Source: Protonemura montana
Taxonomy: Eukaryota > Arthropoda > Insecta > Plecoptera > Nemouridae
DNA: 64,000 bases
NCBI GenBank assembly: GCA_947568835.1
Contig: CANOQG010000001.1
Location: 434,001 to 498,000 of the forward strand
Reading direction: 5' to 3'
The notes beneath the pieces are model-generated. The model ran no database searches, had not been told where the DNA came from, and worked only from the letters and a program-made list of their open reading frames with translations. A program made the position numbers and the translations under genes. Shown here one piece after another: positions 37,650 through 51,021 of the stretch. The number at the start of each line of letters is the position of its first letter. Position 1 is the stretch's first letter.

Positions 37650-38916
37650 ACACTCTGCCTCGCTATTCAGACGCTCCAGTTACTCTACCATGCTAGCTAG
37701 ACGCTCCAGACACTCTGCCTCGCTAGCCAGGCGCTCCAGACACTCTGCCTCGCTACCCAGACGCTCCAGACTCTCTGTCTTGCTACCCAGGCGCTCCAGA
37801 AACTCTGCCTCGCTACCCAGACGCTCCAGACACTCTGCTACGCTAGCTAGACGCTCCAGACACTCTGCTTCGCTAGCTAGACGCTCCAGACACTCTGCCT
37901 TGCTACCCAGACCATCCAGACACTCTGCCTCGCTAGCCAGGCGCTCCAGACACGCTGCCTCGCTACCCAGACGCTCCAGACTATCTGCCACGCTAGCCAG
38001 TGGCTCCAGATTATCTGCCACGCTAGCCAGAGGCTCCAGACACTCTGCCACGCTAGCAAGACGCTCCAGACACTCTGCCTCGCTAGCCAGGCGCTCCAGA
38101 CACTCTGCCTTGCTACCCAAAATCTCCAGACACTCTGCCATGCTAGCCAGAGATTTCAGACACTCTGCTACGCTAGCTAGACGCTCCAGACACTCTGCCA
38201 CGCTATCTTGACGCTCCAGACACTCTGCCTTGCTACTAAGACCCTCCAGACACTCTGCCTCGCTAGCCAGGAGCTCCAGACACTCTGCCTCGCTACCCAG
38301 ACGCTCTAGACACTCTGCCTCGCTAGCCAGCCGCTCCAGACACTCTGCCATGCCAGCCAGACGTTTCAGACTTACTGCCACGCTAGCCAGAGGTTTCAGA
38401 CACTCTGCTACGCTAGCTAGACTCTCCAGACTCTCTGCCTCGCTAGCTAGATGCTCCAGACTCTCTGCCTCGCTAGCTAGATGCTCCAGACACTCTACCT
38501 CGCTAGCCAGGCGCTCCAGACACGCTGCCTCGCTACCCAGACGCTCCAGACTATCTGCCACGCTAGCCAGTGGCTCCAGATTATCTGCCACGCTTGCCAG
38601 AGGCTCCAGACACTCTGCTACGCTAGCTAGACGCTCCAGACACTCTGCCACGCTAGCCAGCCGCTCCAGACACTCTGCCATGCTAGCCAGACGTTTCAGA
38701 CTTACTGCCACGCTAGTAAGACGCTCCAGACACTCTGCCACGCTAGTCAGACGCTCCAGACACTCTGCCTCGCTAGCAAGACGCTCCAGAATTTCTGCTT
38801 AACTATCCAGACGCTCCAGACACTCTGCCATGCTAGCCAGACGCTGCAGACACTCTGCCTCACTAGCAAAAAGCTCCAGACACTCTGCATCGCTACCCAG
38901 GCGCTCCAGACGCTTT

Positions 38917-38941
38917 GCTTTAATATTTTAATGCTTTAAAC
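38917..38941. repeat. M3 AT-rich variant unit without a preceding M2
   Basis: Equivalent to 26027-26051 (offset 12,890). The minus TAA at 38928 ends a 437-codon minus frame beginning at 40241. Confidence 0.85.
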
Positions 38942-39129
38942 ACTCTGTTTCGCTAGCCAGTGGCTCCAGACACTCTGCCACGCTAGCTTGACGCTCCAGG
39001 CACTCTGCCTCGCTATTTAGACGCTCCAGAAACTCTGCCTCGCTAGCCAGGCACTCCAGACACTCTGGCTCGCTACCAGGACGCTCCAGACACTCTGCCT
39101 TCCTAGCCAGCCGCTCCAGACACTCTGCC

Positions 39130-41571
39130 ATGCTAGCCAGAGATTTCAGACACTCTGCTACGCTAGATAGACGCTCCAGACACTCTGCCACGCTAGCTAG
39201 AAGCTCCAGACACTCTGCCTTGCTACTTAGACCCTCCAGACACTCTGCCTCGCTAGCCAGGCGCTCCAGACACTCTGCCTCGCTACCCAGACGCTCCAGA
39301 CTACCTGCCACGCTAGCCAGTGGCTCCAGAATATTTGCCACGCTAGCCAGAGGCTCCAGACACTCTGCCACGCTAGCTAGACGCTCCAGACACTCTGCAT
39401 CGCTAACCAGGCGCTCCAGACACTCTGCCTCGCTATCCAGACGCTCCAGACACTCTGCCTCGCTACCCAGACGCTCCAGACACTCTGCCTCCCTAGCCAG
39501 CCGCTCCAGACACTCTGCCATGCTAGCCAGAGATTTCAGACACTCTGCTACGCTAGCTAGACGCTCCAGATACTCTGTTACGCTAGCTAGAAGCTCCAGA
39601 CACTCTGCCTTGCTACTAAGTCCCTCCAGACACTCTGCCTCGCTAGCCAGGCGCTCCAGACACTCTGCCTCGCTACCCAGACGCTCCAGACTATCTGCCA
39701 CGCTAGCCAGTGGCTCCAGAATATTTGCCACGCTAGCCAGAGGCTCCAGACACTCTGCCACGCTAGCAAGACGCTCCAGACACTCTGCATCGCTAACCAG
39801 GCGCTCCAGACACTCTGCCTCGCTATTGAGACGCTCCAGACACTCTGCCTCGCTACCCAGACGCTCCAGACACTCTGCCTCCCTAGCCAGCCGCTCCAGA
39901 CACTCTGCCTTGCTACCCAGACCCTCCAGACACTCTGCCATGCTAGCCAGAGATTTCAGACACTCTGCTACGCTAGCTAGACGCTCCAGACACTCTGCCA
40001 CGCTAGCTAGACGCTCCAGACACTCTGCCTTGCTACCCAGACCCTCCAGACACTCTGCCCCGCTAGCCAGGCGCTCCAGACACTTTGCCTCGCTACCCAG
40101 ACGCTCCGGAGACTCTGCCTCGCTAGCCAGACGCTCCAGAAACTCTGCCTCGCTAGCCAGACGCTCTAGACACTCTGCCATGCTAACCAGACGCCCTAGA
40201 CTATCTGCCACGCTAGCCATAGGCTCCAGACACTCTGCCACGCTAGCAAGACGCTCCAGTTACTCTACCATGCTAGCTAGACGCTCCAGACACACTGCCT
40301 CGCCAGCCAGGCGCTCCAGACACTCTGGCTCGCTACCCAGATGCTCCAGACACTCTGCCTCGCTAGCTAGGCGCTCCAGACACTCTGCCTCGCTACCCAG
40401 ACGCTCCAGGCACTCTGCCTCGCCAGCAAGTTACTTTAGACACTCTGTTTCGCTAGCTAGACGGTCCAGACACTCAGCCATGCTAGCCAGACGCTCCAGG
40501 TACTCTGCCTTGCTACCCAGACGCTCCAGACACACTGCCTCGCTTGCCAGGCGCTCAAAACACTCTGCCACGCTAGCAAGACGCTCCAGACACTCTGCCA
40601 CGCTAGCCAGACGCTCCAGACACTCTGCCACGCTAGCAAGACGCTCCAGACACTCTGCCTCGCTACCCAGACGCTCAAGAGACTCTGCCTCGCTAGCCAG
40701 GCGCTTTAGACACTCTGCCTCGCTAGCTAGACGCTCCAGACACTCTACCATGCTAGCCAGACGCTATAGACTATCCGCCACGCTAGCCATAGGCTCCAGA
40801 CACTCTGCCACGCTAGCAAGACGCTCCAGACACTCAGCCACGCTCGCCAGACGCTCCAGACACTCTGCCTCGCTATTCAGACGCTCCAGTTACTCTACCA
40901 TGCTAGCTAGACGCTCCAGACACTCTGCCTCGCTAGCCAGGCGCTCCAGACACTCTGCCTCGCTACCCAGACGCTCCAGACTCTCTGTCTTGCTACCCAG
41001 GCGCTCCAGACACTCTGCCTCGCTACCCAGACGCTCCAGACACTCTGCTACGCTAGCTAGACGCTCCAGACACTCTGTCTTGCTATCCAGACGCTCCAGA
41101 CCCTCTGCTTTGCTAGCCAGGCGCTCCAGACACTCTGATTCGCTACCCAGACGCTCCAGACACTTTGCCTCGCTACTTAGACACACCAGACACTCTGCTT
41201 CGCTAGCTAGACGCTCCAGACACTCTGCCTTGCTACTCAGACCCTCCAGACACTCTGCCTCGCTAGCCAGGCGCTCCAGACACGCTGCCTCGCTACCCAG
41301 ACGCTCCAGACTATCTGCCACGCTAGCCAGTGGCTCCAGATTATCTGCCACGCTAGCCAGAGGCTCCAGACACTCTGCCACGCTAGCAAGACGCTCCAGA
41401 CACTCTGCCTCGCTAGCCAGGCGCTCCAGACACTCTGCCTTGCTACCCAAAATCTCCAGACACTCTGCCTCGCTAGCCAGCCGCTCCAGACACTCTGCCA
41501 TGCTAGCCAGAGATTTCAGACACTCTGCTACGCTAGCTAGACGCTCCAGACACTCTGCCACGCTATCTTGA
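39130..41571 (+). other. Open frame of 813 codons, plus-strand decapeptides
   Basis: It starts at a CATG unit just after M3 at 38928 and ends at the TATCTTGACG unit. An almost identical frame lies at 46843-49284 through the 7,713-bp duplication. Composition is Arg, Ser, His, Leu and Ala throughout. Confidence 0.55.
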
Positions 41572-42275
41572 CGCTCCAGACACTCTGCCTTGCTACTAAG
41601 ACCCTCCAGACACTCTGCCTCGCTAGCCAGGCGCTCCAGACACTCTGCCTCGCTACCCAGACGCTCTAGTAGACACTCTGCCTCGCTAGCCAGCCGCTCC
41701 AGACACTCTGCCATGACAGCCAGACGTTTCAGACTTACTGCCACGCTAGCCAGAGGTTTCAGACACTCTGCTACGCTAGCTAGACTCTCCATACTCTCTG
41801 CCTCGCTAGCTAGATGCTCCAGACACTCTGCCTTGCTACCCAGACCCTCCAGACACTCTACCTCGCTAGCCAGGCGCTCCAGACACGCTGCCTCGCTACC
41901 CAGACGCTCCAGACTATCTGCCACGCTAGCCAGTGGCTCCAGATTATCTGCCACGCTAGCCAGAGGCTCCAGACACTCTGCTACGCTAGCTAGACGCTCC
42001 AGACACTCTGCCACGCTAGCCAGCCGCTCCAGACACTCTGCCATGCTAGCCCGACGTTTCAGACTTACTGCCACGCGAGCCAGAGGTTTCAGACACTCTG
42101 CTACGCTAGCTAGACTCTCCAGACTCTCTGCCTCGCTAGCTAGACGCTCCAGACACTCTGCCTTGCTACCCAGACCCTCCAGACACTCTGCCTCGCTAGC
42201 CAGGCGCTCCAGACACGCTGCCTCGCTACCCAGACGCTCCAGACTCTCTGTCTTGCTAGCTAGTCGCTCTAGACA

Positions 42276-43308
42276 CTAAGCCTCGGTAAAAAGACACTCC
42301 AGACACTTTTCCCCGCTTGCCAGACTCTCCAGACAGTCTGCCTTAGAAGCAAGACGCTCCAGACATTCTGCCTCACTTGCTAGACGCTCTAAACACTCTG
42401 TCTTAGAAGCAAGACGCTCCAGACACCCTGTCTCGCTTGCCAGACGCTCCAAACACTCTGTCTTAGAAGCAAGACGCTCCAGACACCCTGTTTGGCATGC
42501 CTGACGCTCCAGATACTCTGCCTCGCTTGCAAGACGCTCCAGACTATCTGCCTTCCTAGCCAGACTCTTCAGAAGCTCTGCCATGCTAGCAATTCGCTCC
42601 AGACACTTTGCCTCACTAGCAAGAAGCTCCAGGCACTCTGCTTTGCTTGCCAGACGCTCCAGACACTCATCCATGCTAGCCAGACGCTCCAGACACGCTG
42701 CCTCGCTAAAAAGACGCTTCAGACACTCTGCCTCGCTAAAAAGACGCTCTAGACACTCTGCTTTGCTAGCAAGACGTTTCAGACACTCTTCCTCGCTAGC
42801 TAGACGCCCCAGACACTCTGCCTTGAAAGTAAGATGATCCAGACTATCTGCCACGCTAGCTAGACGCTCCAGACACTCTGCATTGGTAGTTAGATGCTCC
42901 AGACTATCTGCCACGCTAGCTAGACGCTCCAGACACTCTGCCTCGCTACCCAGACGCTCCAGAAACTCTGCCTCGCTAGATTGGCGTCAGATACTTTGCC
43001 TTGCTAGACAGACGCTCCATACACTCTCGTTTTATTGCAAATCGCTTCAGACACTTTGCCTCGGTAATAACACGCACAAGAAACTCTGCCTCGCTAGCAA
43101 GACGCTCCAGACACTCTGCCACGCTAGTCAGACGCTCCAGACACTCTGCCTCGCTAGCAAGACGCTCCAGAATTTCTGCTTTACTATCCAGACGCTCCAG
43201 ACACTCTGCCATGCTAGCCAGACGCTGCAAACACTCTGCCTCACTAGCAAAAAGCTCCAGACACTCTGCATCGCTACCCAGGCGCTCCAGACGCTTTGCT
43301 TTAATATT
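42276..43308. repeat. Isolated beta module
   Basis: M1 is at 42276, M2 at 42979 (703 bp) and M3 at 43309 (330 bp). It lacks the AAAAGCTACAG and GGTAATAAAACG units of cassette beta modules. It instead has TAAAAAGACGCTTC units near 42710, as in alpha modules. It looks like an alpha/beta hybrid. No alpha module precedes it. Confidence 0.85.
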
Positions 43309-44796
43309 TTAATGCTTTAAACACTCTGCTACGCTAGCCAGTGGCTCCAGACACTCTGCCACGCTAGCTTGACGCTCTAGGCACTCTGCCTCGCTATTTA
43401 GTAGCTCCAGAAACTCTGCCTCGCTAGCCAGGCACTCCAGACACTCTGGCTCGCTACCAGGACGCTCCAGACACTCTGCCTTCCTAGCCAGCCGCTCCAG
43501 ACACTCTGCCATGCTAGCCAGAGATTTCAGACACTCTGCTACGCTAGCTAGACGCTCCAGACACTCTGCCACGCTAGCTAGAAGCTCCAGACACTCTGCC
43601 TTGCTACTTAGACCCTTCAGACACTCTGCCTCGCTAGCCAGGCGCTCCAGACACTCTGCCTCGCTACCCAGACGCTCCAGACTATCTGCCACGCTAGCCA
43701 GTGGCTCCAGAATATTTGCCACGCTAGCCAGAGGCTCCAGACACTCTGCCACGCTAGCTGGACGCTCCAGACACTCTGCATCGCTAACCAGGCGCTCCAG
43801 ACACTCTGCCTCGCTATCCAGACGCTCCAGACACTCTGCCTCGCTACCCAGACGCTCCAGACACTCTGCCTCCCTAGCCAGCCGCTCCAGACACTCTGCC
43901 ATGCTAGCCAGAGATTTCAGACACTCTGCTACGCTAGCTAGACGCTCCAGACACTCTGCCACGCTAGCTAGACGCTCTAGACACTCTGCCTTGCTACCCA
44001 GACCCTCCAGACACTCTGCCCCGCTAGCCAGGCGCTCCAGACACTCTGCCTCGCTACCCAGACGCTCCAGACACTTTGCCTCGCTAGCCAGGCGCTCCAG
44101 ACACTCTGCCTCGCTACCTAGACGCTTCAGACTATCTGCCACGCTAGCCAGTTGCTCCAGACACTCTGCCACGCTAGCTAGACGCTCCAGGCACTCTGCC
44201 TCGCTACTAAGACGCTCCAGACACTCTGCCTCGCTAGCGAGGCATTCCAGACACTCTGGTTCGCTACTCAGACGCTCCAGACACTCTGCCACGCTAGCTA
44301 GACGCTCCAGACACTCTGCCACGCTAGCCAGACGCTCCAGACACTCTGATTCGCTACCCAGACGTTCCAGACACTTTCCCTCGCTCCCCAGACGCTGCGG
44401 ACACTCTGCCTCGCTAGCCAGCCGCTTTAGACACTCTGCCACGCTAGCCAAACGCTCCAGACACTTTGCTACGCTAGCCAGACGCTCCAGACACTCTGAT
44501 TCGCTACCCAGACGTTCCAGACACTTTGCCTTGCCACCCAGACGCTCCAGACACTCTGCCTCGCTAGCCAGGCGCTTCAGAAGCTCTGCCTCGCTAGCCA
44601 GGCGCTCCAGACACTCTGCCATGCTAGCCAGACGTTCCAGACACACTGCCTCGCTTGCCAGGCACTCAAAACACTCTGACTCGCTAGCCAGGCGCTCCAT
44701 ACCTTCTTCCTTGCTAGCCTTTCGTTCCAGACTTTCTGCCTCGCTAGCAAGACGCTCAAGACACAGACTGCCTCGCTTGCCAGGCGCTCCAGACAC
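43309..44796 (-). other. Minus open frame (495 codons) with an atypical N-terminus
   Basis: The first ten residues (MSGAPGKRGS) are not decapeptide sequence. They arise because the +2 irregularity near 44764 shifts frame. The following units are unusual (SLERKASKEEGMERLASESE) before regular repeats begin. It ends at the M3 TAA at 43309 and is duplicated at 51022-52509. The atypical start is more simply a frameshift artefact than a real N-terminus. Confidence 0.5.
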
Positions 44797-46629
44797 TCTC
44801 CCACGCTAGCCAGACGCTGCAGACCATCTACCCTGCTAGCCAGACGCTCCAGACACTCTGCCTCGCTACCCAGACGCTCCAGACACTTTGCCTCGCTATC
44901 CAGACGCTCCAGAGACTCTGCCTCGCTAGCCAGGCGCTTCAGACACTCTGCCTCGCTAGCTAGACGCTCCAGACACTCTGCCATGCTAGCCTGACGCTCC
45001 AGGTACTCTGCCTTGCTACCCAGACGCTCCAGACACACTGCCTCGCTTGCCAGGCGCTCAAAACACTCTGCCACGCTAGCAAGACGCTCCAGACACTCTG
45101 CCACGCTAGCCAGACGCTCCAGACACTCTGCCACGCTAGCAAGATGCTCCAGACACTCTGCCTCGCTACCCAGACGCTCAAGAGACTCTGCCTCGCTAGC
45201 CAGGCGCTTTAGACACTCTGCCTCGCTAGCTAGACGCTCCAGACACTCTACCATGCTAGCCAGACGCTATAGACTATCCGCCACGCTAGCCATAGGCTCC
45301 AGACACTCTGCCACGCTAGCAAGACGCTCCAGACACTCAGCCACGCTCGCCAGACGCTCCAGACACTCTGCCTCGCTATTCAGACGCTCCAGTTACTCTA
45401 CCATGCTAGCTAGACGCTCCAGACACTCTGCCTCGCTAGCCAGGCGTTCCAGACACTCTGCCTCGCTACCCAGACGCTCCAGACTCTCTGTCTTGCTACC
45501 CAGGCGCTCCAGAAACTCTGCCTCGCTACCCAGACGCTCCAGACACTCTGCTACGCTAGCTAGACGCTCCAGACACTCTGCTTCGCTAGCTAGACGCTCC
45601 AGACACTCTGCCTTGCTACCCAGACCCTCCAGACACTCTGCCTCGCTAGCCAGGCGCTCCAGACACGCTGCCTCGCTACCCAGACGCTCCAGACTATCTG
45701 CCACGCTAGCCAGTGGCTCCAGATTATCTGCCACGCTAGCCAGAGGCTCCAGACACTCTGCCACGCTAGCAAGACGCTCCAGACACTCTGCCTCGCTAGC
45801 CAGGCGCTCCAGACACTCTGCCTTGCTACCCAAAATCTCCAGACACTCTGCCATGCTAGCCAGAGATTTCAGACACTCTGCTACGCTAGCTAGACGCTCC
45901 AGACACTCTGCCACGCTATCTTGACGCTCCAGACACTCTGCCTTGCTACTAAGAACCTCCAGACACTCTGCCTCGCTAGCCAGGAGCTCCAGACACTCTG
46001 CCTCGCTACCCAGACGCTCTAGACACTCTGCCTCGCTAGCCAGCCGCTCCAGACACTCTGCCATGCCAGCCAGACGTTTCAGACTTACTGCCACGCTAGC
46101 CAGAGGTTTCAGACACTCTGCTACGCTAGCTAGACTCTCCAGACTCTCTGCCTCGCTAGCTAGATGCTCCAGACTCTCTGCCTCGCTAGCTAGATGCTCC
46201 AGACACTCTACCTCGCTAGCCAGGCGCTCCAGACACGCTGCCTCGCTACCCAGACGCTCCAGACTATCTGCCACGCTAGCCAGTGGCTCCAGATTATCTG
46301 CCACGCTTGCCAGAGGCTCCAGACACTCTGCTACGCTAGCTAGACGCTCCAGACACTCTGCCACGCTAGCCAGCCGCTCCAGACACTCTGCCATGCTAGC
46401 CAGACGTTTCAGACTTACTGCCACGCTAGTAAGACGCTCCAGACACTCTGCCACGCTAGTCAGACGCTCCAGACACTCTGCCTCGCTAGCAAGACACTCC
46501 AGAATTTCTGCTTAACTATCCAGTCGCTCCAGACACTCTGCCATGCTAGCCAGACGCTGCAGACACTCTGCCTCACTAGCAAAAAGCTCCAGACACTCTG
46601 CATCGCTACCCAGGCGCTCCAGACGCTTT

Positions 46630-46654
46630 GCTTTAATATTTTAATGCTTTAAAC
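46630..46654. repeat. M3 AT-rich variant unit without a preceding M2
   Basis: Copy of 38917-38941 at +7,713. The minus TAA at 46641 ends the 437-codon minus frame starting at 47954. Confidence 0.85.
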
Positions 46655-46842
46655 ACTCTGTTTCGCTAGCCAGTGGCTCCAGACACTCTGCCACGCTAGC
46701 TTGACGCTCCAGGCACTCTGCCTCGCTATTTAGACGCTCCAGAAACTCTGCCTCGCTAGCCAGGCACTCCAGACACTCTGGCTCGCTACCAGGACGCTCC
46801 AGACACTCTGCCTTCCTAGCCAGCCGCTCCAGACACTCTGCC

Positions 46843-49284
46843 ATGCTAGCCAGAGATTTCAGACACTCTGCTACGCTAGATAGACGCTCCAGACACTCTG
46901 CCACGCTAGCTAGAAGCTCCAGACACTCTGCCTTGCTACTTAGACCCTCCAGACACTCTGCCTCGCTAGCCAGGCGCTCCAGACACTCTGCCTCGCTACC
47001 CAGACGCTCCAGACTACCTGCCACGCTAGCCAGTGGCTCCAGAATATTTGCCACGCTAGCCAGAGGCTCCAGACACTCTGCCACGCTAGCTAGACGCTCC
47101 AGACACTCTGCATCGCTAACCAGGCGCTCCAGACACTCTGCCTCGCTATCCAGACGCTCCAGACACTCTGCCTCGCTACCCAGACGCTCCAGACACTCTG
47201 CCTCCCTAGCCAGCCGCTCCAGACACTCTGCCATGCTAGCCAGAGATTTCAGACACTCTGCTACGCTAGCTAGACGCTCCAGATACTCTGTTACGCTAGC
47301 TAGAAGCTCCAGACACTCTGCCTTGCTACTAAGTCCCTCCAGACACTCTGCCTCGCTAGCCAGGCGCTCCAGACACTCTGCCTCGCTACCCAGACGCTCC
47401 AGACTATCTGCCACGCTAGCCAGTGGCTCCAGAATATTTGCCACGCTAGCCAGAGGCTCCAGACACTCTGCCACGCTAGCAAGACGCTCCAGACACTCTG
47501 CATCGCTAACCAGGCGCTCCAGACACTCTGCCTCGCTATTGAGACGCTCCAGACACTCTGCCTCGCTACCCAGACGCTCCAGACACTCTGCCTCCCTAGC
47601 CAGCCGCTCCAGACACTCTGCCTTGCTACCCAGACCCTCCAGACACTCTGCCATGCTAGCCAGAGATTTCAGACACTCTGCTACGCTAGCTAGACGCTCC
47701 AGACACTCTGCCACGCTAGCTAGACGCTCCAGACACTCTGCCTTGCTACCCAGACCCTCCAGACACTCTGCCCCGCTAGCCAGGCGCTCCAGACACTTTG
47801 CCTCGCTACCCAGACGCTCCGGAGACTCTGCCTCGCTAGCCAGACGCTCCAGAAACTCTGCCTCGCTAGCCAGACGCTCTAGACACTCTGCCATGCTAAC
47901 CAGACGCCCTAGACTATCTGCCACGCTAGCCATAGGCTCCAGACACTCTGCCACGCTAGCAAGACGCTCCAGTTACTCTACCATGCTAGCTAGACGCTCC
48001 AGACACACTGCCTCGCCAGCCAGGCGCTCCAGACACTCTGGCTCGCTACCCAGATGCTCCAGACACTCTGCCTCGCTAGCTAGGCGCTCCAGACACTCTG
48101 CCTCGCTACCCAGACGCTCCAGGCACTCTGCCTCGCCAGCAAGTTACTTTAGACACTCTGTTTCGCTAGCTAGACGGTCCAGACACTCAGCCATGCTAGC
48201 CAGACGCTCCAGGTACTCTGCCTTGCTACCCAGACGCTCCAGACACACTGCCTCGCTTGCCAGGCGCTCAAAACACTCTGCCACGCTAGCAAGACGCTCC
48301 AGACACTCTGCCACGCTAGCCAGACGCTCCAGACACTCTGCCACGCTAGCAAGACGCTCCAGACACTCTGCCTCGCTACCCAGACGCTCAAGAGACTCTG
48401 CCTCGCTAGCCAGGCGCTTTAGACACTCTGCCTCGCTAGCTAGACGCTCCAGACACTCTACCATGCTAGCCAGACGCTATAGACTATCCGCCACGCTAGC
48501 CATAGGCTCCAGACACTCTGCCACGCTAGCAAGACGCTCCAGACACTCAGCCACGCTCGCCAGACGCTCCAGACACTCTGCCTCGCTATTCAGACGCTCC
48601 AGTTACTCTACCATGCTAGCTAGACGCTCCAGACACTCTGCCTCGCTAGCCAGGCGCTCCAGACACTCTGCCTCGCTACCCAGACGCTCCAGACTCTCTG
48701 TCTTGCTACCCAGGCGCTCCAGACACTCTGCCTCGCTACCCAGACGCTCCAGACACTCTGCTACGCTAGCTAGACGCTCCAGACACTCTGTCTTGCTATC
48801 CAGACGCTCCAGACCCTCTGCTTTGCTAGCCAGGCGCTCCAGACACTCTGATTCGCTACCCAGACGCTCCAGACACTTTGCCTCGCTACTTAGACACACC
48901 AGACACTCTGCTTCGCTAGCTAGACGCTCCAGACACTCTGCCTTGCTACTCAGACCCTCCAGACACTCTGCCTCGCTAGCCAGGCGCTCCAGACACGCTG
49001 CCTCGCTACCCAGACGCTCCAGACTATCTGCCACGCTAGCCAGTGGCTCCAGATTATCTGCCACGCTAGCCAGAGGCTCCAGACACTCTGCCACGCTAGC
49101 AAGACGCTCCAGACACTCTGCCTCGCTAGCCAGGCGCTCCAGACACTCTGCCTTGCTACCCAAAATCTCCAGACACTCTGCCTCGCTAGCCAGCCGCTCC
49201 AGACACTCTGCCATGCTAGCCAGAGATTTCAGACACTCTGCTACGCTAGCTAGACGCTCCAGACACTCTGCCACGCTATCTTGA
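46843..49284 (+). other. Open frame of 813 codons, duplicate of 39130-41571
   Basis: This is the second copy at +7,713 with the same start and end units. I noticed no change in its decapeptide order relative to the first copy. Confidence 0.55.
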
Positions 49285-49988
49285 CGCTCCAGACACTCTG
49301 CCTTGCTACTAAGACCCTCCAGACACTCTGCCTCGCTAGCCAGGCGCTCCAGACACTCTGCCTCGCTACCCAGACGCTCTAGTAGACACTCTGCCTCGCT
49401 AGCCAGCCGCTCCAGACACTCTGCCATGACAGCCAGACGTTTCAGACTTACTGCCACGCTAGCCAGAGGTTTCAGACACTCTGCTACGCTAGCTAGACTC
49501 TCCATACTCTCTGCCTCGCTAGCTAGATGCTCCAGACACTCTGCCTTGCTACCCAGACCCTCCAGACACTCTACCTCGCTAGCCAGGCGCTCCAGACACG
49601 CTGCCTCGCTACCCAGACGCTCCAGACTATCTGCCACGCTAGCCAGTGGCTCCAGATTATCTGCCACGCTAGCCAGAGGCTCCAGACACTCTGCTACGCT
49701 AGCTAGACGCTCCAGACACTCTGCCACGCTAGCCAGCCGCTCCAGACACTCTGCCATGCTAGCCCGACGTTTCAGACTTACTGCCACGCGAGCCAGAGGT
49801 TTCAGACACTCTGCTACGCTAGCTAGACTCTCCAGACTCTCTGCCTCGCTAGCTAGACGCTCCAGACACTCTGCCTTGCTACCCAGACCCTCCAGACACT
49901 CTGCCTCGCTAGCCAGGCGCTCCAGACACGCTGCCTCGCTACCCAGACGCTCCAGACTCTCTGTCTTGCTAGCTAGTCGCTCTAGACA

Positions 49989-51021
49989 CTAAGCCTCGGT
50001 AAAAAGACACTCCAGACACTTTTCCCCGCTTGCCAGACTCTCCAGACAGTCTGCCTTAGAAGCAAGACGCTCCAGACATTCTGCCTCACTTGCTAGACGC
50101 TCTAAACACTCTGTCTTAGAAGCAAGACGCTCCAGACACCCTGTCTCGCTTGCCAGACGCTCCAAACACTCTGTCTTAGAAGCAAGACGCTCCAGACACC
50201 CTGTTTGGCATGCCTGACGCTCCAGATACTCTGCCTCGCTTGCAAGACGCTCCAGACTATCTGCCTTCCTAGCCAGACTCTTCAGAAGCTCTGCCATGCT
50301 AGCAATTCGCTCCAGACACTTTGCCTCACTAGCAAGAAGCTCCAGGCACTCTGCTTTGCTTGCCAGACGCTCCAGACACTCATCCATGCTAGCCAGACGC
50401 TCCAGACACGCTGCCTCGCTAAAAAGACGCTTCAGACACTCTGCCTCGCTAAAAAGACGCTCTAGACACTCTGCTTTGCTAGCAAGACGTTTCAGACACT
50501 CTTCCTCGCTAGCTAGACGCCCCAGACACTCTGCCTTGAAAGTAAGATGATCCAGACTATCTGCCACGCTAGCTAGACGCTCCAGACACTCTGCATTGGT
50601 AGTTAGATGCTCCAGACTATCTGCCACGCTAGCTAGACGCTCCAGACACTCTGCCTCGCTACCCAGACGCTCCAGAAACTCTGCCTCGCTAGATTGGCGT
50701 CAGATACTTTGCCTTGCTAGACAGACGCTCCATACACTCTCGTTTTATTGCAAATCGCTTCAGACACTTTGCCTCGGTAATAACACGCACAAGAAACTCT
50801 GCCTCGCTAGCAAGACGCTCCAGACACTCTGCCACGCTAGTCAGACGCTCCAGACACTCTGCCTCGCTAGCAAGACGCTCCAGAATTTCTGCTTTACTAT
50901 CCAGACGCTCCAGACACTCTGCCATGCTAGCCAGACGCTGCAAACACTCTGCCTCACTAGCAAAAAGCTCCAGACACTCTGCATCGCTACCCAGGCGCTC
51001 CAGACGCTTTGCTTTAATATT
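49989..51021. repeat. Isolated beta module (copy of 42276)
   Basis: M1 is at 49989, M2 at 50692 and M3 at 51022. It is the 7,713-bp duplicate of 42276-43308. Confidence 0.9.

Larger units (their letters stand above)
34180..38211 (+). other. Longest open frame (1,343 codons), Arg/Ser/His decapeptides
   Basis: This frame reads LARRSRHSAS-type decapeptides from end to end, with no non-repeat sequence, signal peptide or folded domain. The product would be extremely basic. The start ATG is a GCCATGCTAGCC unit, one base from the ordinary GCCACGCTAGCC unit. The frame ends at TGA in a TATCTTGACG unit. Its length comes partly from the 1,500-bp duplication. Equivalent frames are 843 codons at 6267 and, broken by a TGA, 696 codons at 22790. 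The consensus lacks stops in this frame, so length alone is not evidence of a gene. I think it is a by-product; resemblance to RS-domain proteins is compositional only. Confidence 0.6.
33978..42275. repeat. Homogeneous block L4 (8.3 kb)
   Basis: This is an expanded version of block L3. It follows 22588 at offset 11,390, then at offset 12,890 after an internal 1,500-bp duplication, up to about 39.65 kb. It has an internal M3 at 38928. A 3-bp insertion (TAG) near 41668 is the only visible register change. The longest open frame in the window, 1,343 plus-strand codons, lies here. Confidence 0.88.
37282..44994. repeat. 7,713-bp tandem duplication, first copy
   Basis: The copy begins at CGCTCCAGGTACTCTGCC near 37282 and ends at the GCTAGCCTGA sequence near 44994. 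It contains M3 at 38928, a beta module (M1 at 42276) and the region with the +2 irregularity near 44764. The length is 257 units plus 3 bp, explained by M2 (-2), the TAG insertion (+3) and the +2 site. Confidence 0.9.
43309..49988. repeat. Homogeneous block L5 (6.7 kb)
   Basis: Near-consensus units run from M3 at 43309 to M1 at 49989, with an internal M3 at 46641. The segment 44580-44810 is unusual: it has TTTCGTTCC, CATACCTTCTTCC and a +2 irregularity (ACACAGACTGCC near 44761). The 7,713-bp duplication joint lies at about 44995. Confidence 0.88.

Noticed and set aside
43309..44796. MSGAPGKRGS as the true N-terminus of a protein
   Set aside because: It is produced by the +2 irregularity near 44764 reading the repeat in another frame, so it is better explained as a frameshift product.
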